A stretch of 37,863 nt of DNA. It comes from an uncultured Robiginitomaculum sp. GTDB lineage: Bacteria; Pseudomonadota; Alphaproteobacteria; Caulobacterales; Maricaulaceae. Position 1 is the first letter of the stretch, and each line of letters opens with the position of its first letter. The stretch lies in NCBI GenBank assembly GCA_938010385.1, contig CALLVD010000021.1, forward strand, positions 1 through 37,863, in the 5' to 3' direction. The translations under genes and the position numbers were made by a program. Shown here piece by piece: positions 7,850 to 15,369 of the stretch. The notes below the pieces were generated by a model. It was not told the origin of the DNA. It did no database searches and saw nothing but the letters and a program-made list of their open reading frames with translations.

Positions 7850-9529
7850 ATGGCAATTAAACCCGAAAAAATTGGCAAACAGGCGGCGCAGACAACCACA
7901 GCCGTAAACAGCTTGGTCGGGTTTCGGCGATCCGAAATGGTCAAATCTCTCGGCATCATGGTCGGCTATGCTGTTAAACAGCCCAAGCCGTTTGCAAAAC
8001 ATTTAAGCAGCTACGCCAAAGAAATGATTGACATCGCGGCCGGTAATTCCGAGCTCGCACCCGATCCGAAAGACCGCCGGTTTAAAGATCCGACATGGTC
8101 GAAAAACCCGATTTACAAACGCGGGCTGCAAAGCTGGCTGGCTATGCGCAAAGAGCTCAAGGGCTGGGTTGAAGATTCCGGTATTGCCGAGGCTGATAAG
8201 GTGCGCTCGAACTTTGTCATCGACCTGATTACCGACACACTGTCCCCGACCAACACTTTGCTGGGTAATCCGACAGCGATGAAAAAAGTGTTTGAGACCG
8301 GCGGCATGTCTGTCGTGAACGGACTTAAAAACGCCTATGATGATTTAAGAAATAATGGCGGCATGCCAAGCCAAGTGGACGGCCGTCCGTTTAAAGTCGG
8401 CGAAAACCTCGCAAGCTCTGTCGGCGCGGTTGTCTATAAAGACGAGATGATTGAGTTGATCCAATATCAGCCGACAACAGATCAGGTCTACGACATTCCG
8501 ATTATGATCGTGCCGCCGCAAATCAATAAATTCTACGCTAATGATTTGGCCCCGAATAAATCCATCGTGAAATTTCTGACCTCACGCGGCTATCAGGTCT
8601 TTGCCGTATCTTGGCGCAATCCGGGGCGACAGCATTCTCATTGGGGGCTTGAAAACTACGTTCAGGAGCTGATTTCCGCGACCTCAGTCATCAAGAAAAT
8701 CACCAAGTCCAAGCGCATCAATGTTACCGGCGCCTGCTCGGGCGGTATCACGCTGGCCCTGTTCCTATCCGAAATGGCCGCGCGCGGGGATGAGAGCATT
8801 AATGCCTTCTCTATGATGGTGTGCGTGCTGGACGGAAAGCGCGCTGACAGCGAAATCGGCTTGTTTGTAACCGATGCGGCCATTGAGGCGGCGCGGAAAA
8901 ACAGTCGCCGAAAAGGCATTCTGACCGGTGAAGAACTGGGACGCAGCTTTGCCTGGATGCGGCCGAATGATTTAATCTGGAATTACGTCGTCAACAATTA
9001 CTTGCTAGGCGAAAGCCCGCCGCCGTTTGATGTGCTTTATTGGAACAATGATACGACGAATCTGCCGGCGCAACTTCACTCTGACTATCTGGATATCTAC
9101 TATGATCAGCGATTTAAAACAGAGAGCGCCGTCGAGTTTATGGGGCATATCATAGACCTTAAAAACGTGACGCAAGATTGCTTTATGGTGGCCGGCGTTA
9201 CCGACCATATCACGCCATGGAAAGCCTGTTATCGTAATGTCGATTTGTTTGGCGGCGATGTTGATTTTATCCTGTCAAACAGCGGCCATTTACAATCGCT
9301 TTTAAATCCGCCCGGAAATCCGAAAGCGCTCTATTACACAAATGCCGATCACCCCGAAGATGCGGATGCGTGGGTTGCCGGCGCGGAAAGTCACAGCGAA
9401 AGCTGGTGGCTGCGTTGGGATAAGTTCCTGTCCGTTCGCTCGGGCGAAATGAAAGAAGCGCCCAAAAAGCTCGGCACGCGGACGTATAAACCCATCAGCA
9501 AAGCGCCGGGAGAATATGTCTTTACTTAA
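7850..9529 (+). CDS. phaC: Class II (medium-chain-length type) polyhydroxyalkanoate synthase
   Basis: 559 residues. It polymerises (R)-3-hydroxyacyl-CoA into PHA at the granule surface. Long stretches agree with my memory of Pseudomonas PhaC1: DDRRF-like KDRRFKDPTWSKNP, SPTNTLLGNP, NNGGMPSQV, VPPQINKFY, AWMRPNDLIWNYVVNNYLLG, LSNSGHLQSLLNPPGNPKA and SWWLRWDKFL. The lipase-like box GACSGG puts the nucleophile at C296, with D452-H453 in TDHITPW and H480 in SGHLQS, the same numbers as in Pseudomonas PhaC1. This marks class II rather than the class I enzyme usual in alphaproteobacteria. It is followed by phaZ after 121 bases. Substrate preference (C6-C14) is inferred from class, not shown. Confidence 0.96.
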   Translation: MAIKPEKIGKQAAQTTTAVNSLVGFRRSEMVKSLGIMVGYAVKQPKPFAKHLSSYAKEMIDIAAGNSELAPDPKDRRFKDPTWSKNPIYKRGLQSWLAMRKELKGWVEDSGIAEADKVRSNFVIDLITDTLSPTNTLLGNPTAMKKVFETGGMSVVNGLKNAYDDLRNNGGMPSQVDGRPFKVGENLASSVGAVVYKDEMIELIQYQPTTDQVYDIPIMIVPPQINKFYANDLAPNKSIVKFLTSRGYQVFAVSWRNPGRQHSHWGLENYVQELISATSVIKKITKSKRINVTGACSGGITLALFLSEMAARGDESINAFSMMVCVLDGKRADSEIGLFVTDAAIEAARKNSRRKGILTGEELGRSFAWMRPNDLIWNYVVNNYLLGESPPPFDVLYWNNDTTNLPAQLHSDYLDIYYDQRFKTESAVEFMGHIIDLKNVTQDCFMVAGVTDHITPWKACYRNVDLFGGDVDFILSNSGHLQSLLNPPGNPKALYYTNADHPEDADAWVAGAESHSESWWLRWDKFLSVRSGEMKEAPKKLGTRTYKPISKAPGEYVFT

Positions 9530-9650
9530 GGGGCAGGTGCAGCTTGCGGCCTTTACAAGCCGGGCAAACCTACCCACATTCGTAAAAAGAGTCGCAGGGG
9601 AACGGCACTGAAAAAAGCCTTAGCGGGCAGCACACATTTGAAAGTTTTAC

Positions 9651-10535
9651 ATGCCGCACTACCACCCCAACCTGCCTAAAATTTTCTTTTCGAAAATTGG
9701 CAATCAAAAAGTTCGTACAGCGATATGGCGAGGGACAGATAAGGGCTTTGGTAAACGTACGCCTTTGTTGTTTTTCAATGGCATAGGCGCAAATCTTGAG
9801 ATTGCGCAGACCTTTGCGGATACGTTTACGGGCCGCGATATTATCACCTTTGACATGCCGGGCGTTGGCGGTTCGCCCGATCCGATTTTCCCCTATCGCC
9901 CGTCATGGGTTGCCAAGGCGGCGCGCCAAATTTTAACCGAGCAAGGCATTGATAAAGTCGATGTTTTGGGCGTGTCTTGGGGCGGGGGACCGGCGCAGCA
10001 ATTTGCCTGGCAATGCAGAGATATGACGCACCGTTTGGTTTTATGCGCAACCACGCCGGGCTGGACCATGGTCCCGGGCAATCCGAAAGCCCTGTCAAAA
10101 ATGATGTCGCCGAGGCGCTATATTGACCGTGATTTTTTAAAGAAAAATTTTGAAACATTGTACGGCGATGCTGCTGATGAGTCTGATGAGTTTGCCATCA
10201 ATATGGTCCCGCCGAGCGTGAAGGGCTATCTCTATCAATTGGGCGCCATGGTCGGATGGAGCAGCTTGCCGTTTATTCGCCGCATCCGCGCGAAAACGCT
10301 GATTTTAATGGGCGATAATGACCATATTGTTCCGCTGATTAACGGGCGCCTTCTCAACGCCTGTTTCCGCCGGTCTCAGATGAAAGTGCTGGAAGGCGCA
10401 GGGCATTTGTTTCTGCTGACCCGCCGTCAGGAATCCGTCGACCTTATCCGTGATTTTTTCAACGAGCCGCATGTCCCTATGCCGGAAGTGGAGCCTATGC
10501 TCCTGCCGTCTGTCGCGGCGTCCGTCGGCCATTAA
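9651..10535 (+). CDS. phaZ: Intracellular medium-chain-length PHA depolymerase
   Basis: 294 residues, an alpha/beta hydrolase that releases 3-hydroxyacids from stored PHA. The sequence follows Pseudomonas PhaZ closely: LLFFNGIGANLE, FDMPGVGGS, DVLGVSWGGGPAQQFA, MVPGNPKAL, SPRRYI, GDNDHIVPLIN and GAGHLFLLTR. The catalytic triad is readable as S109 (GVSWGG), D224 (GDNDH) and H252 (AGHLF). ATG at 9651 gives an N-terminus a few residues longer than in Pseudomonas. Only 12 bases separate it from the next phasin gene, so phaZ, phaF and phaD form one transcript, probably with phaC. Confidence 0.95.
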   Translation: MPHYHPNLPKIFFSKIGNQKVRTAIWRGTDKGFGKRTPLLFFNGIGANLEIAQTFADTFTGRDIITFDMPGVGGSPDPIFPYRPSWVAKAARQILTEQGIDKVDVLGVSWGGGPAQQFAWQCRDMTHRLVLCATTPGWTMVPGNPKALSKMMSPRRYIDRDFLKKNFETLYGDAADESDEFAINMVPPSVKGYLYQLGAMVGWSSLPFIRRIRAKTLILMGDNDHIVPLINGRLLNACFRRSQMKVLEGAGHLFLLTRRQESVDLIRDFFNEPHVPMPEVEPMLLPSVAASVGH

Positions 10536-10547
10536 CAGGAGCGCGCT

Positions 10548-11036
10548 ATGAGTGATGATAAGAAAAAACGCAGCAGTACGGAGCGCGCCCGCCGCATTTG
10601 GCTGGCCGGTCTGGGCGCCTATGGCCGCGCGTTTACGGAAACCAAAGAAGCGTTGAAGGATGTGACCGGGGAGGCGAGTGACGTGTTCGACGAACTGGTT
10701 CAAAAGGGCCAAATGGTCGAAATGGCCGTCAGCACGAAATCCAAAGAAGCCTTGGATAAAGCCGGCGTCAGCGATCTGAAAATGCCGGATCTTAAGATTG
10801 ATGACCGCATCGCCAAAATGCGCGAGCGGTTAAAGGCTACGACCGGATTTGACAGCGCAGAGGCGCCGGGCTCTGATTTGGAAGACCGCGTTGCCGCGCT
10901 GGAAGCCAAGCTCGATTTGGTCCTAAAGCAACTCAATAAGCCTGTTCGCAAACCGGCCGTTAAAAAAACACCGTCGAAAAGAAGCGCGGCCAAGCGCACG
11001 ACGACCCGCAAGACCACATCGAAAAAAGCGGACTAG
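10548..11036 (+). CDS. phaF: PhaF-like phasin with histone-like C-terminal tail
   Basis: 162 residues. The N-terminal phasin domain has the family signature RRIWLAGLGAYGRAF (about 15-29), then FDELVQKGQMVE and a predicted coiled coil near 105-130 (LEDRVAALEAKLDLVLKQL). From about 131 it changes to a Lys/Arg/Thr/Ala tail (RKPAVKKTPSKRSAAKRTT). In Pseudomonas, PhaF binds granules through the first part and DNA through such a tail, and so spreads granules to daughter cells. The tail here is shorter than in Pseudomonas, so DNA binding is likely but not certain. A GGAG ribosome site precedes ATG 10548, and the stop abuts the GTG of phaD. Confidence 0.9.
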   Translation: MSDDKKKRSSTERARRIWLAGLGAYGRAFTETKEALKDVTGEASDVFDELVQKGQMVEMAVSTKSKEALDKAGVSDLKMPDLKIDDRIAKMRERLKATTGFDSAEAPGSDLEDRVAALEAKLDLVLKQLNKPVRKPAVKKTPSKRSAAKRTTTRKTTSKKAD

Positions 11037-11678
11037 GTGGCCGGCAAGGTTAAAACCAAAGACCGCATTAAGGCCGCTGCGCTCGGCCTGTTTAATAATG
11101 AGGGCGAGCGCGAAGTCAGCGCTGTCGATATCGCCAATGTCATCGGCATCAGCCCGGGCAATTTGCATTACCATTACTCGGGCAAAGGCCTGATTATTGA
11201 AGCTTTATTTGCTGAATTTGAAACGGAAATCCGGCAGGTTCTCTCTGCCCCGGTCAACAAGCCGCTGGCGGTCGAAGATAACTGGATTTTTCTTTATATC
11301 GTTTTTGAAGAGATTTGGGATTTTCGGTTTTTCTACGGCAATATGTCGTCTATTTTGGCGCGTATCCCGGATCTGGCTGCGCCGTTTTCGCGTATTTTAG
11401 CGCTTAAGCAGCGCACATTCGATACGCTCTTGGCTCGCCTTGAGGGTGACGGCCATTTGGTTTTCAGAGAAGGGGAGCGCGAAGCCCTGTCTGAACGGCT
11501 GGCTATGCATTTTACCTATTGGCTGCAATATAACGCGCTGCGCGCGCCGACGGCTTCACCGAAATCGATAATCAATCACGGCGTCTATTCTGCGCTGATG
11601 CAGGTCACGCCTTATTGGGGTGATAATGCGCAAAGCTATGCCGCCCTCTTATCGGAATTTTTAGACGCGCAGGGCTGA
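11037..11678 (+). CDS. phaD: TetR-family regulator of PHA genes, PhaD-like
   Basis: 213 residues from a GTG at 11037 that directly follows the phaF TAG, so translation is probably coupled. The N-terminal helix-turn-helix reads KTKDRIKAAALGLFNNEGE ... VSAVDIANVIGISPGNLHYHYSGK, very close to Pseudomonas PhaD (ISPGNLYYHF). The next segment (AVEDNWIFLYIVFEEIWDFRFFYGNMSSI) also follows the PhaD effector domain pattern. In Pseudomonas PhaD controls the phaI and phaC promoters in response to a fatty-acid-derived ligand; the same is inferred here. It ends the PHA run, and the mraZ leader begins right after it. Confidence 0.92.
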   Translation: MAGKVKTKDRIKAAALGLFNNEGEREVSAVDIANVIGISPGNLHYHYSGKGLIIEALFAEFETEIRQVLSAPVNKPLAVEDNWIFLYIVFEEIWDFRFFYGNMSSILARIPDLAAPFSRILALKQRTFDTLLARLEGDGHLVFREGEREALSERLAMHFTYWLQYNALRAPTASPKSIINHGVYSALMQVTPYWGDNAQSYAALLSEFLDAQG

Positions 11679-11708
11679 CGCTTCGGTGCAATTGCCGGCC
11701 GGCATCTA

Positions 11709-11723
11709 TTAACGCCTTACTAA
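11709..11723 (+). promoter_or_regulatory. Near-match CtrA site in the mraZ leader
   Basis: TTAA (11709-11712), 7 bases, then CTAA (11720-11723) differs from the CtrA box TTAA-N7-TTAA by one base. It lies about 200 bases before mraZ. Alone it is weak; its interest comes from the perfect CtrA box at ftsZ. Confidence 0.35.
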
Positions 11724-11830
11724 CCATAATCTTCCAGACTCCTTAGGCGGGCTCCGCAGGGCGCGATTCACGTTCCGGGTTCGTTCTGATTAAGTGTTCT
11801 CAATCCCATGAAAAACAATGATTATGGTTA
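11721..11830. repeat. Perfect 11-base inverted repeat in the mraZ leader
   Basis: TAACCATAATC (11721-11731) and GATTATGGTTA (11820-11830) are exact reverse complements 88 bases apart. The inner TAACCAT resembles a CtrA half-site (TTAACCAT). The pair brackets most of the leader and could be two operators of one regulator, perhaps bridged by a loop. No known binding protein can be assigned with certainty. Confidence 0.55.
11737..11769. promoter_or_regulatory. Two GANTC (CcrM-type methylation) sites before mraZ
   Basis: GACTC at 11737-11741 and GATTC at 11765-11769. GANTC is the target of the alphaproteobacterial cell-cycle methyltransferase CcrM and is read by GcrA at some division promoters. 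The second is part of GATTCAC, the same heptamer found in the ftsZ promoter (29130-29136). Confidence 0.4.
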
Positions 11831-11835
11831 CTCAT

Positions 11836-11870
11836 TCCCTAAAATTGGCATTGAAACCCATGAAATCCCA
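11836..11870 (-). promoter_or_regulatory. Putative MraZ operator: four pentamers at 10-base period
   Basis: Read on the minus strand: TGGGA (11870-11866), TGGGT (11860-11856), TGCCA (11850-11846) and AGGGA (11840-11836), each separated by exactly 5 bases. MraZ of E. coli binds TGGGN repeats with 5-base spacers in front of its own operon, and this layout matches apart from the strand. The two best units are proximal to mraZ, and the array ends 52 bases before its ATG. Binding here would suit autorepression of the dcw operon. Confidence 0.7.
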
Positions 11871-11922
11871 TGCTAGGTAATTTTATGGCGACAACGGGGA
11901 AGTTTCGTCAGGGGATAACGCC

Positions 11923-12381
11923 ATGTTTATTTCAACCGCGACGAACACGCTGGATGCCAAAGGCCGTTTATCGGTGCCGGCAGACTTTCGCGCGGAAGTC
12001 ACGGGCGGAATTTTTGACGGCATTGTCATCTGGCCGGGCGTGGATGGCCCTTATTTGGAAGGCGGCGGCGTGGCGCTGCTTCAGTCTTACGGCGCGATGA
12101 TTAACGATATGGACCCCTTTGACGACGTTCGTTTGGCGTTTGAGCACACCTTATTCGGCGCTGCGAAAAAACTGTCTTTTGATGCCACCGGGCGCGTGAC
12201 TCTCCCTAAAGAATTAGCTGAACATGCGGGCCTCAGCGCAAGTGCGACGTTTGTCGGTCTGGGCAGCCGATTTCAAATTTGGGACAAAGACACTTACGGG
12301 GCGCATTTGGCGAAAGCCCAAGAGCTTGCCAAGGCAAGCCGTCATCTTATGCGCCCCCGCCGGTCCGGAGGCGACACATGA
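11923..12381 (+). CDS. mraZ: Transcriptional regulator MraZ
   Basis: 152 residues with two SpoVT/AbrB-like repeats: NTLDAKGRLSVPADFR (about 8-23) and KLSFDATGRVTLPKELAEHAG (about 85-105). Both carry the conserved D-x-K/T-G-R-(L/V)-x-(V/L)-P core. MraZ forms a ring that binds repeated sites before its own gene and represses the dcw operon; a candidate array is at 11836-11870. ATG 11923 is preceded by AGGGGAT (about 11910-11916). The stop overlaps the rsmH start (ATGA). It heads the cluster, as in most bacteria. Confidence 0.96.
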   Translation: MFISTATNTLDAKGRLSVPADFRAEVTGGIFDGIVIWPGVDGPYLEGGGVALLQSYGAMINDMDPFDDVRLAFEHTLFGAAKKLSFDATGRVTLPKELAEHAGLSASATFVGLGSRFQIWDKDTYGAHLAKAQELAKASRHLMRPRRSGGDT

Positions 12382-13385
12382 GCGGCGCGCCGCATATATC
12401 GGTGATGCGCGACGAAGCGGTCGGCGCTATGGAGCCGCCGCGCGGCGGGACCTTTATCGACGGAACCTTCGGGGCGGGCGGTTACACGCGCGCCATTTTG
12501 GATTCTGAAGGGGCGAGCGTCATCGCCATTGACCGCGATCCGGCGGCGGCGAAAACGGCGCAGGCGTTTAAGGCCGAGTTTGGTGATCGCTTCACATTTT
12601 ACGCCGGCGCATTTTCTGAGCTGGATGCTGCGGCCGGCGGCCGGGTGATAAATGGCATCGTGCTGGATATCGGCGTGTCCTCTATGCAGCTGGACCAGGC
12701 TGCGCGCGGTTTTTCTTTTATGCGCGAAGGCCCGCTGGACATGCGTATGGCGAGCGCGGGCCTGACGGCGGCGGACGCGGTGAACTATCTGCCCCATGAA
12801 GATTTAATCCGCATTTTTCAGGTTTACGGCGAAGAGCGCCGCGCGCGCCGCTGCGCTGACTTCATTGTTCGCGCCCGCGAGATTGAGCCGATTACGACGA
12901 CAGACGGCTTGGCGGAGATTATCGCGAACGCGCTGGGGCGGGGCGGAAAAATCAATCCGGCCACACGTGTTTTCCAAGCGCTGCGTATATTCATCAATGA
13001 CGAGCTGGGCGAGCTTTACCGCGCCCTGCTGGCGGCAGAGCAGGTTTTGGCCCCCGGCGGTATTTTATCCGTCGTGTCTTTTCATTCGCTCGAGGATAAA
13101 ATCGTCAAAGCGTTCCTGCGCCGCCGCGCCGGTGAAACGGCCGGCCGCTCGCGCTACCTGCCGCCGGATGACTCTGACGTCGTGCCGCCAAGCTTCACGC
13201 TCGGCAATCGCTCTGCGCGTAAGCCCGGCAAAGGGGAGGTTGGCAGTAATGTCCGCGCCCGCTCTGCTAAGCTGCGTGTGGCGACCAGAACGGATGCTGC
13301 CCCGTGGTCGACTGATGAGGAAAAGCTGCTCCCGCGCGCGCCGTCTCTGGATGATTTGGCGGCTTGTGTCAGGAGGGCTGCGTAG
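12378..13385 (+). CDS. rsmH: 16S rRNA (cytosine-1402-N4)-methyltransferase
   Basis: 335 residues from ATG 12378, which overlaps the mraZ TGA (ATGA) and has GGAGG at 12367-12371; an upstream in-frame ATG would run far into mraZ and is rejected. The enzyme methylates N4 of C1402 in the ribosomal P site using SAM. Seen motifs: HISVMRDEAV, DGTFGAGGYT (28-37, SAM loop), DIGVSSMQLD, GFSFMREGPLDMRM, PATRVFQALRIFINDELGEL and VVSFHSLEDKIVK, all standard for RsmH/MraW. Its TAG overlaps the GTG of ftsL by one base. Confidence 0.97.
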   Translation: MSGAPHISVMRDEAVGAMEPPRGGTFIDGTFGAGGYTRAILDSEGASVIAIDRDPAAAKTAQAFKAEFGDRFTFYAGAFSELDAAAGGRVINGIVLDIGVSSMQLDQAARGFSFMREGPLDMRMASAGLTAADAVNYLPHEDLIRIFQVYGEERRARRCADFIVRAREIEPITTTDGLAEIIANALGRGGKINPATRVFQALRIFINDELGELYRALLAAEQVLAPGGILSVVSFHSLEDKIVKAFLRRRAGETAGRSRYLPPDDSDVVPPSFTLGNRSARKPGKGEVGSNVRARSAKLRVATRTDAAPWSTDEEKLLPRAPSLDDLAACVRRAA

Positions 13386-13696
13386 TGAAGCGTTTTGGCT
13401 CTTTCCTGTTGATTGTCCTCGGCTTTTGCTTGATTGCCGGGCTTTATCTGATCTCCGCGCGCACGCAAAGCGCCGGAAAAGAAGCAGGGCGCCTGGAGCG
13501 CACGCTTGAGCAAGAGCGCGCCGCTATCGCCGTGCTGAAGGCCGAAATTGCTCATTTGGAGAGCCCGCAACGTCTGTCAGATTTGTCGGCCAAGCATTTG
13601 GGGTTGCGTCCTACAGAGCCGGATCAGATTTTGACGCTGGATGATGTTGTCGTGCGGGTTCCGCTGCGCGCTGTGCCTGAGCAGGTGTCGCCATGA
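13385..13696 (+). CDS. ftsL: Cell division protein FtsL
   Basis: 103 residues from a GTG at 13385 (TAGTG overlap with rsmH), with AGGAGG at 13369-13374. It is a bitopic divisome protein that forms a complex with FtsB-type proteins and FtsQ and activates FtsWI. One membrane span covers about residues 5-24 (GSFLLIVLGFCLIAGLYLI). A coiled-coil segment follows (RLERTLEQERAAIAVLKAEIAHLE, about 36-60), then a conserved-looking end LSDLSAKHLGLRPTEPDQIL. Sequence conservation in this family is low, so position between rsmH and ftsI and topology carry the call. It overlaps ftsI by 4 bases (ATGA). Confidence 0.9.
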   Translation: MKRFGSFLLIVLGFCLIAGLYLISARTQSAGKEAGRLERTLEQERAAIAVLKAEIAHLESPQRLSDLSAKHLGLRPTEPDQILTLDDVVVRVPLRAVPEQVSP

Positions 13697-15369
13697 ACGG
13701 ACAATATGCAGATGAAGGCGTGGTCGGCGCCAAGCGGGTCACGGTCGAAGATTATGAATATGCGGCGATAACCGCGGGCCGCACCCGCATTATTATCGGC
13801 GTATTGGCCTTTGGCTTGGCGCTGTTTTTATTGATGGCGCGACTGGCTGAAGTCTCCGTGCTGCGCGCCGCGCCGGAGCCATATAGCTCGCGCGCGCATG
13901 ATCTGGCGACCCGCGCCGATATTTTAGACCGTAATGATGAGATTTTAGCGACCACGCTTGATACTTATTTGCTTTATGGCGTGCCCGGCAAAATCTGGGA
14001 TCCCGTTGAAACAACGCAGGCGCTGACGGCAGCTCTGCCTGATCTGGATCCTGCCGACATAGAGCGCCGGCTGACATCTGATAAATCCAAGGTTTATCTA
14101 AAGCGCAATCTGACTCCGCGTGAGCGTCAGGCCGTGTTCTCGCTCGGCATGCCGGGTCTGGAATTTGAAATTGAGCCGCGCCGCATTTATCCGCGCGGCC
14201 ATTTAGCGTCTCATGTTCTGGGCTGGACCAATGTTGATTTGGTCGGCGCGGCCGGAGCAGAGCGCGCCTTCGAGCAGCAATTATCTGCTGACAACTCCGG
14301 GCCGAAGCGCCTGTCGGTTGACATGCGCATTCAACACGCGCTGGATGATGAGTTGCGCGCCGGCATGAAGCGGTTTCAGGCAAAGGCGGTTGCCGGCATT
14401 GTCATGGATGTGACGACCGGCGAAATCTTGGCCATGTCTTCAAAGCCGGATTTTGACCCCAACCGATTTGGCACAGCATTGCCCAATGATCGCCTTAACC
14501 GCGCCACGATGTCGACCTATGAGCTGGGCTCCGTATTTAAACCGCTGACGACCGCCATGGCGCTGGAAGCCGGCATTGACCCCAATGAGCAAATGCCCGT
14601 GCACAAACCCATCGTTATTCGCAAAAAGCTGATTAAAGACGATCACCCGCTTAAGGCGCCGGCGGGGATGTTTGATATTCTGGCCAAAAGCTCCAATCGC
14701 GGCGTGACCCTTTACGCTACCCGCGTCGGAGAAGCGCGTCAGCGCGATTTCCTGCGCAAGCTCGGCCTGTTTGACCGCGTGCCGATTGAACTGGCCGAAA
14801 GCGCGGCGCCGCAGCTTCCGCGCGAATGGCAGGATTTGACGACGGCGACCGTGTCTTACGGACATGGCCTGTCGGTGACGCCGTTAGCCTTAGCCGCAGC
14901 CTCGGCGCCCCTGTTTAACGGCGGCTGGTACATCGCGCCGACTTTGGAATATCAAAGCCCCGGCAAAGCGCGCCCGCGCCGCCGCGTTATGACCGAGCAA
15001 ACCGCAAGCACAATGACCGATATGATGCGCTATGTCGTGACGGACGGAACCGGGCGCAATGCTGCTGTGCGCGGCTACGGCGTTATGGGCAAGACCGGAA
15101 CGGCAGAAAAGCCGGGCGGTAAGGCGGGGTATCAGGAAAACAATCTGGTGACGTCTTTTATCTCTGCCTTCCCTTATGAAGATCCGAAATACCTTATCCT
15201 GATTACCTATGACGAGCCGCAAGCGGCGGAAGGCACGTGGGGTTATGCAACGGCCGGCTGGAACGCTGCGCCGACGGCGGGCGCTGTGATTTCGCGCATG
15301 GTGTCAATTCTGGGTTTAAGGCGTGAAGATACAACGCAGGTCGCGTCGCGGGCAGGGGGGCGGCCATGA
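13693..15369 (+). CDS. ftsI: Septal peptidoglycan transpeptidase, penicillin-binding protein 3
   Basis: 558 residues. It cross-links septal peptidoglycan together with FtsW. A single membrane anchor covers about 33-50 (IIIGVLAFGLALFLLMAR). The dimerisation/pedestal domain follows (ATRADILDRNDEILA; RIYPRGHLASHVLGW). The transpeptidase has the active-site SVFK at S280-K283, SSN at 333-335 and KTGT at 467-470. Both joints to its neighbours are ATGA overlaps. Length and domain order are typical of class B PBPs. Confidence 0.97.
   Translation: MNGQYADEGVVGAKRVTVEDYEYAAITAGRTRIIIGVLAFGLALFLLMARLAEVSVLRAAPEPYSSRAHDLATRADILDRNDEILATTLDTYLLYGVPGKIWDPVETTQALTAALPDLDPADIERRLTSDKSKVYLKRNLTPRERQAVFSLGMPGLEFEIEPRRIYPRGHLASHVLGWTNVDLVGAAGAERAFEQQLSADNSGPKRLSVDMRIQHALDDELRAGMKRFQAKAVAGIVMDVTTGEILAMSSKPDFDPNRFGTALPNDRLNRATMSTYELGSVFKPLTTAMALEAGIDPNEQMPVHKPIVIRKKLIKDDHPLKAPAGMFDILAKSSNRGVTLYATRVGEARQRDFLRKLGLFDRVPIELAESAAPQLPREWQDLTTATVSYGHGLSVTPLALAAASAPLFNGGWYIAPTLEYQSPGKARPRRRVMTEQTASTMTDMMRYVVTDGTGRNAAVRGYGVMGKTGTAEKPGGKAGYQENNLVTSFISAFPYEDPKYLILITYDEPQAAEGTWGYATAGWNAAPTAGAVISRMVSILGLRREDTTQVASRAGGRP

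Noticed and set aside
11679-11770. Possible terminator after phaD (GC-rich GCCGGCCGGC near 11695)
   Set aside because: No stem with a following T-tract could be drawn.
12279-12377. N-terminal extension of rsmH
   Set aside because: It lies within mraZ; ATG 12378 has GGAGG and an ATGA overlap.
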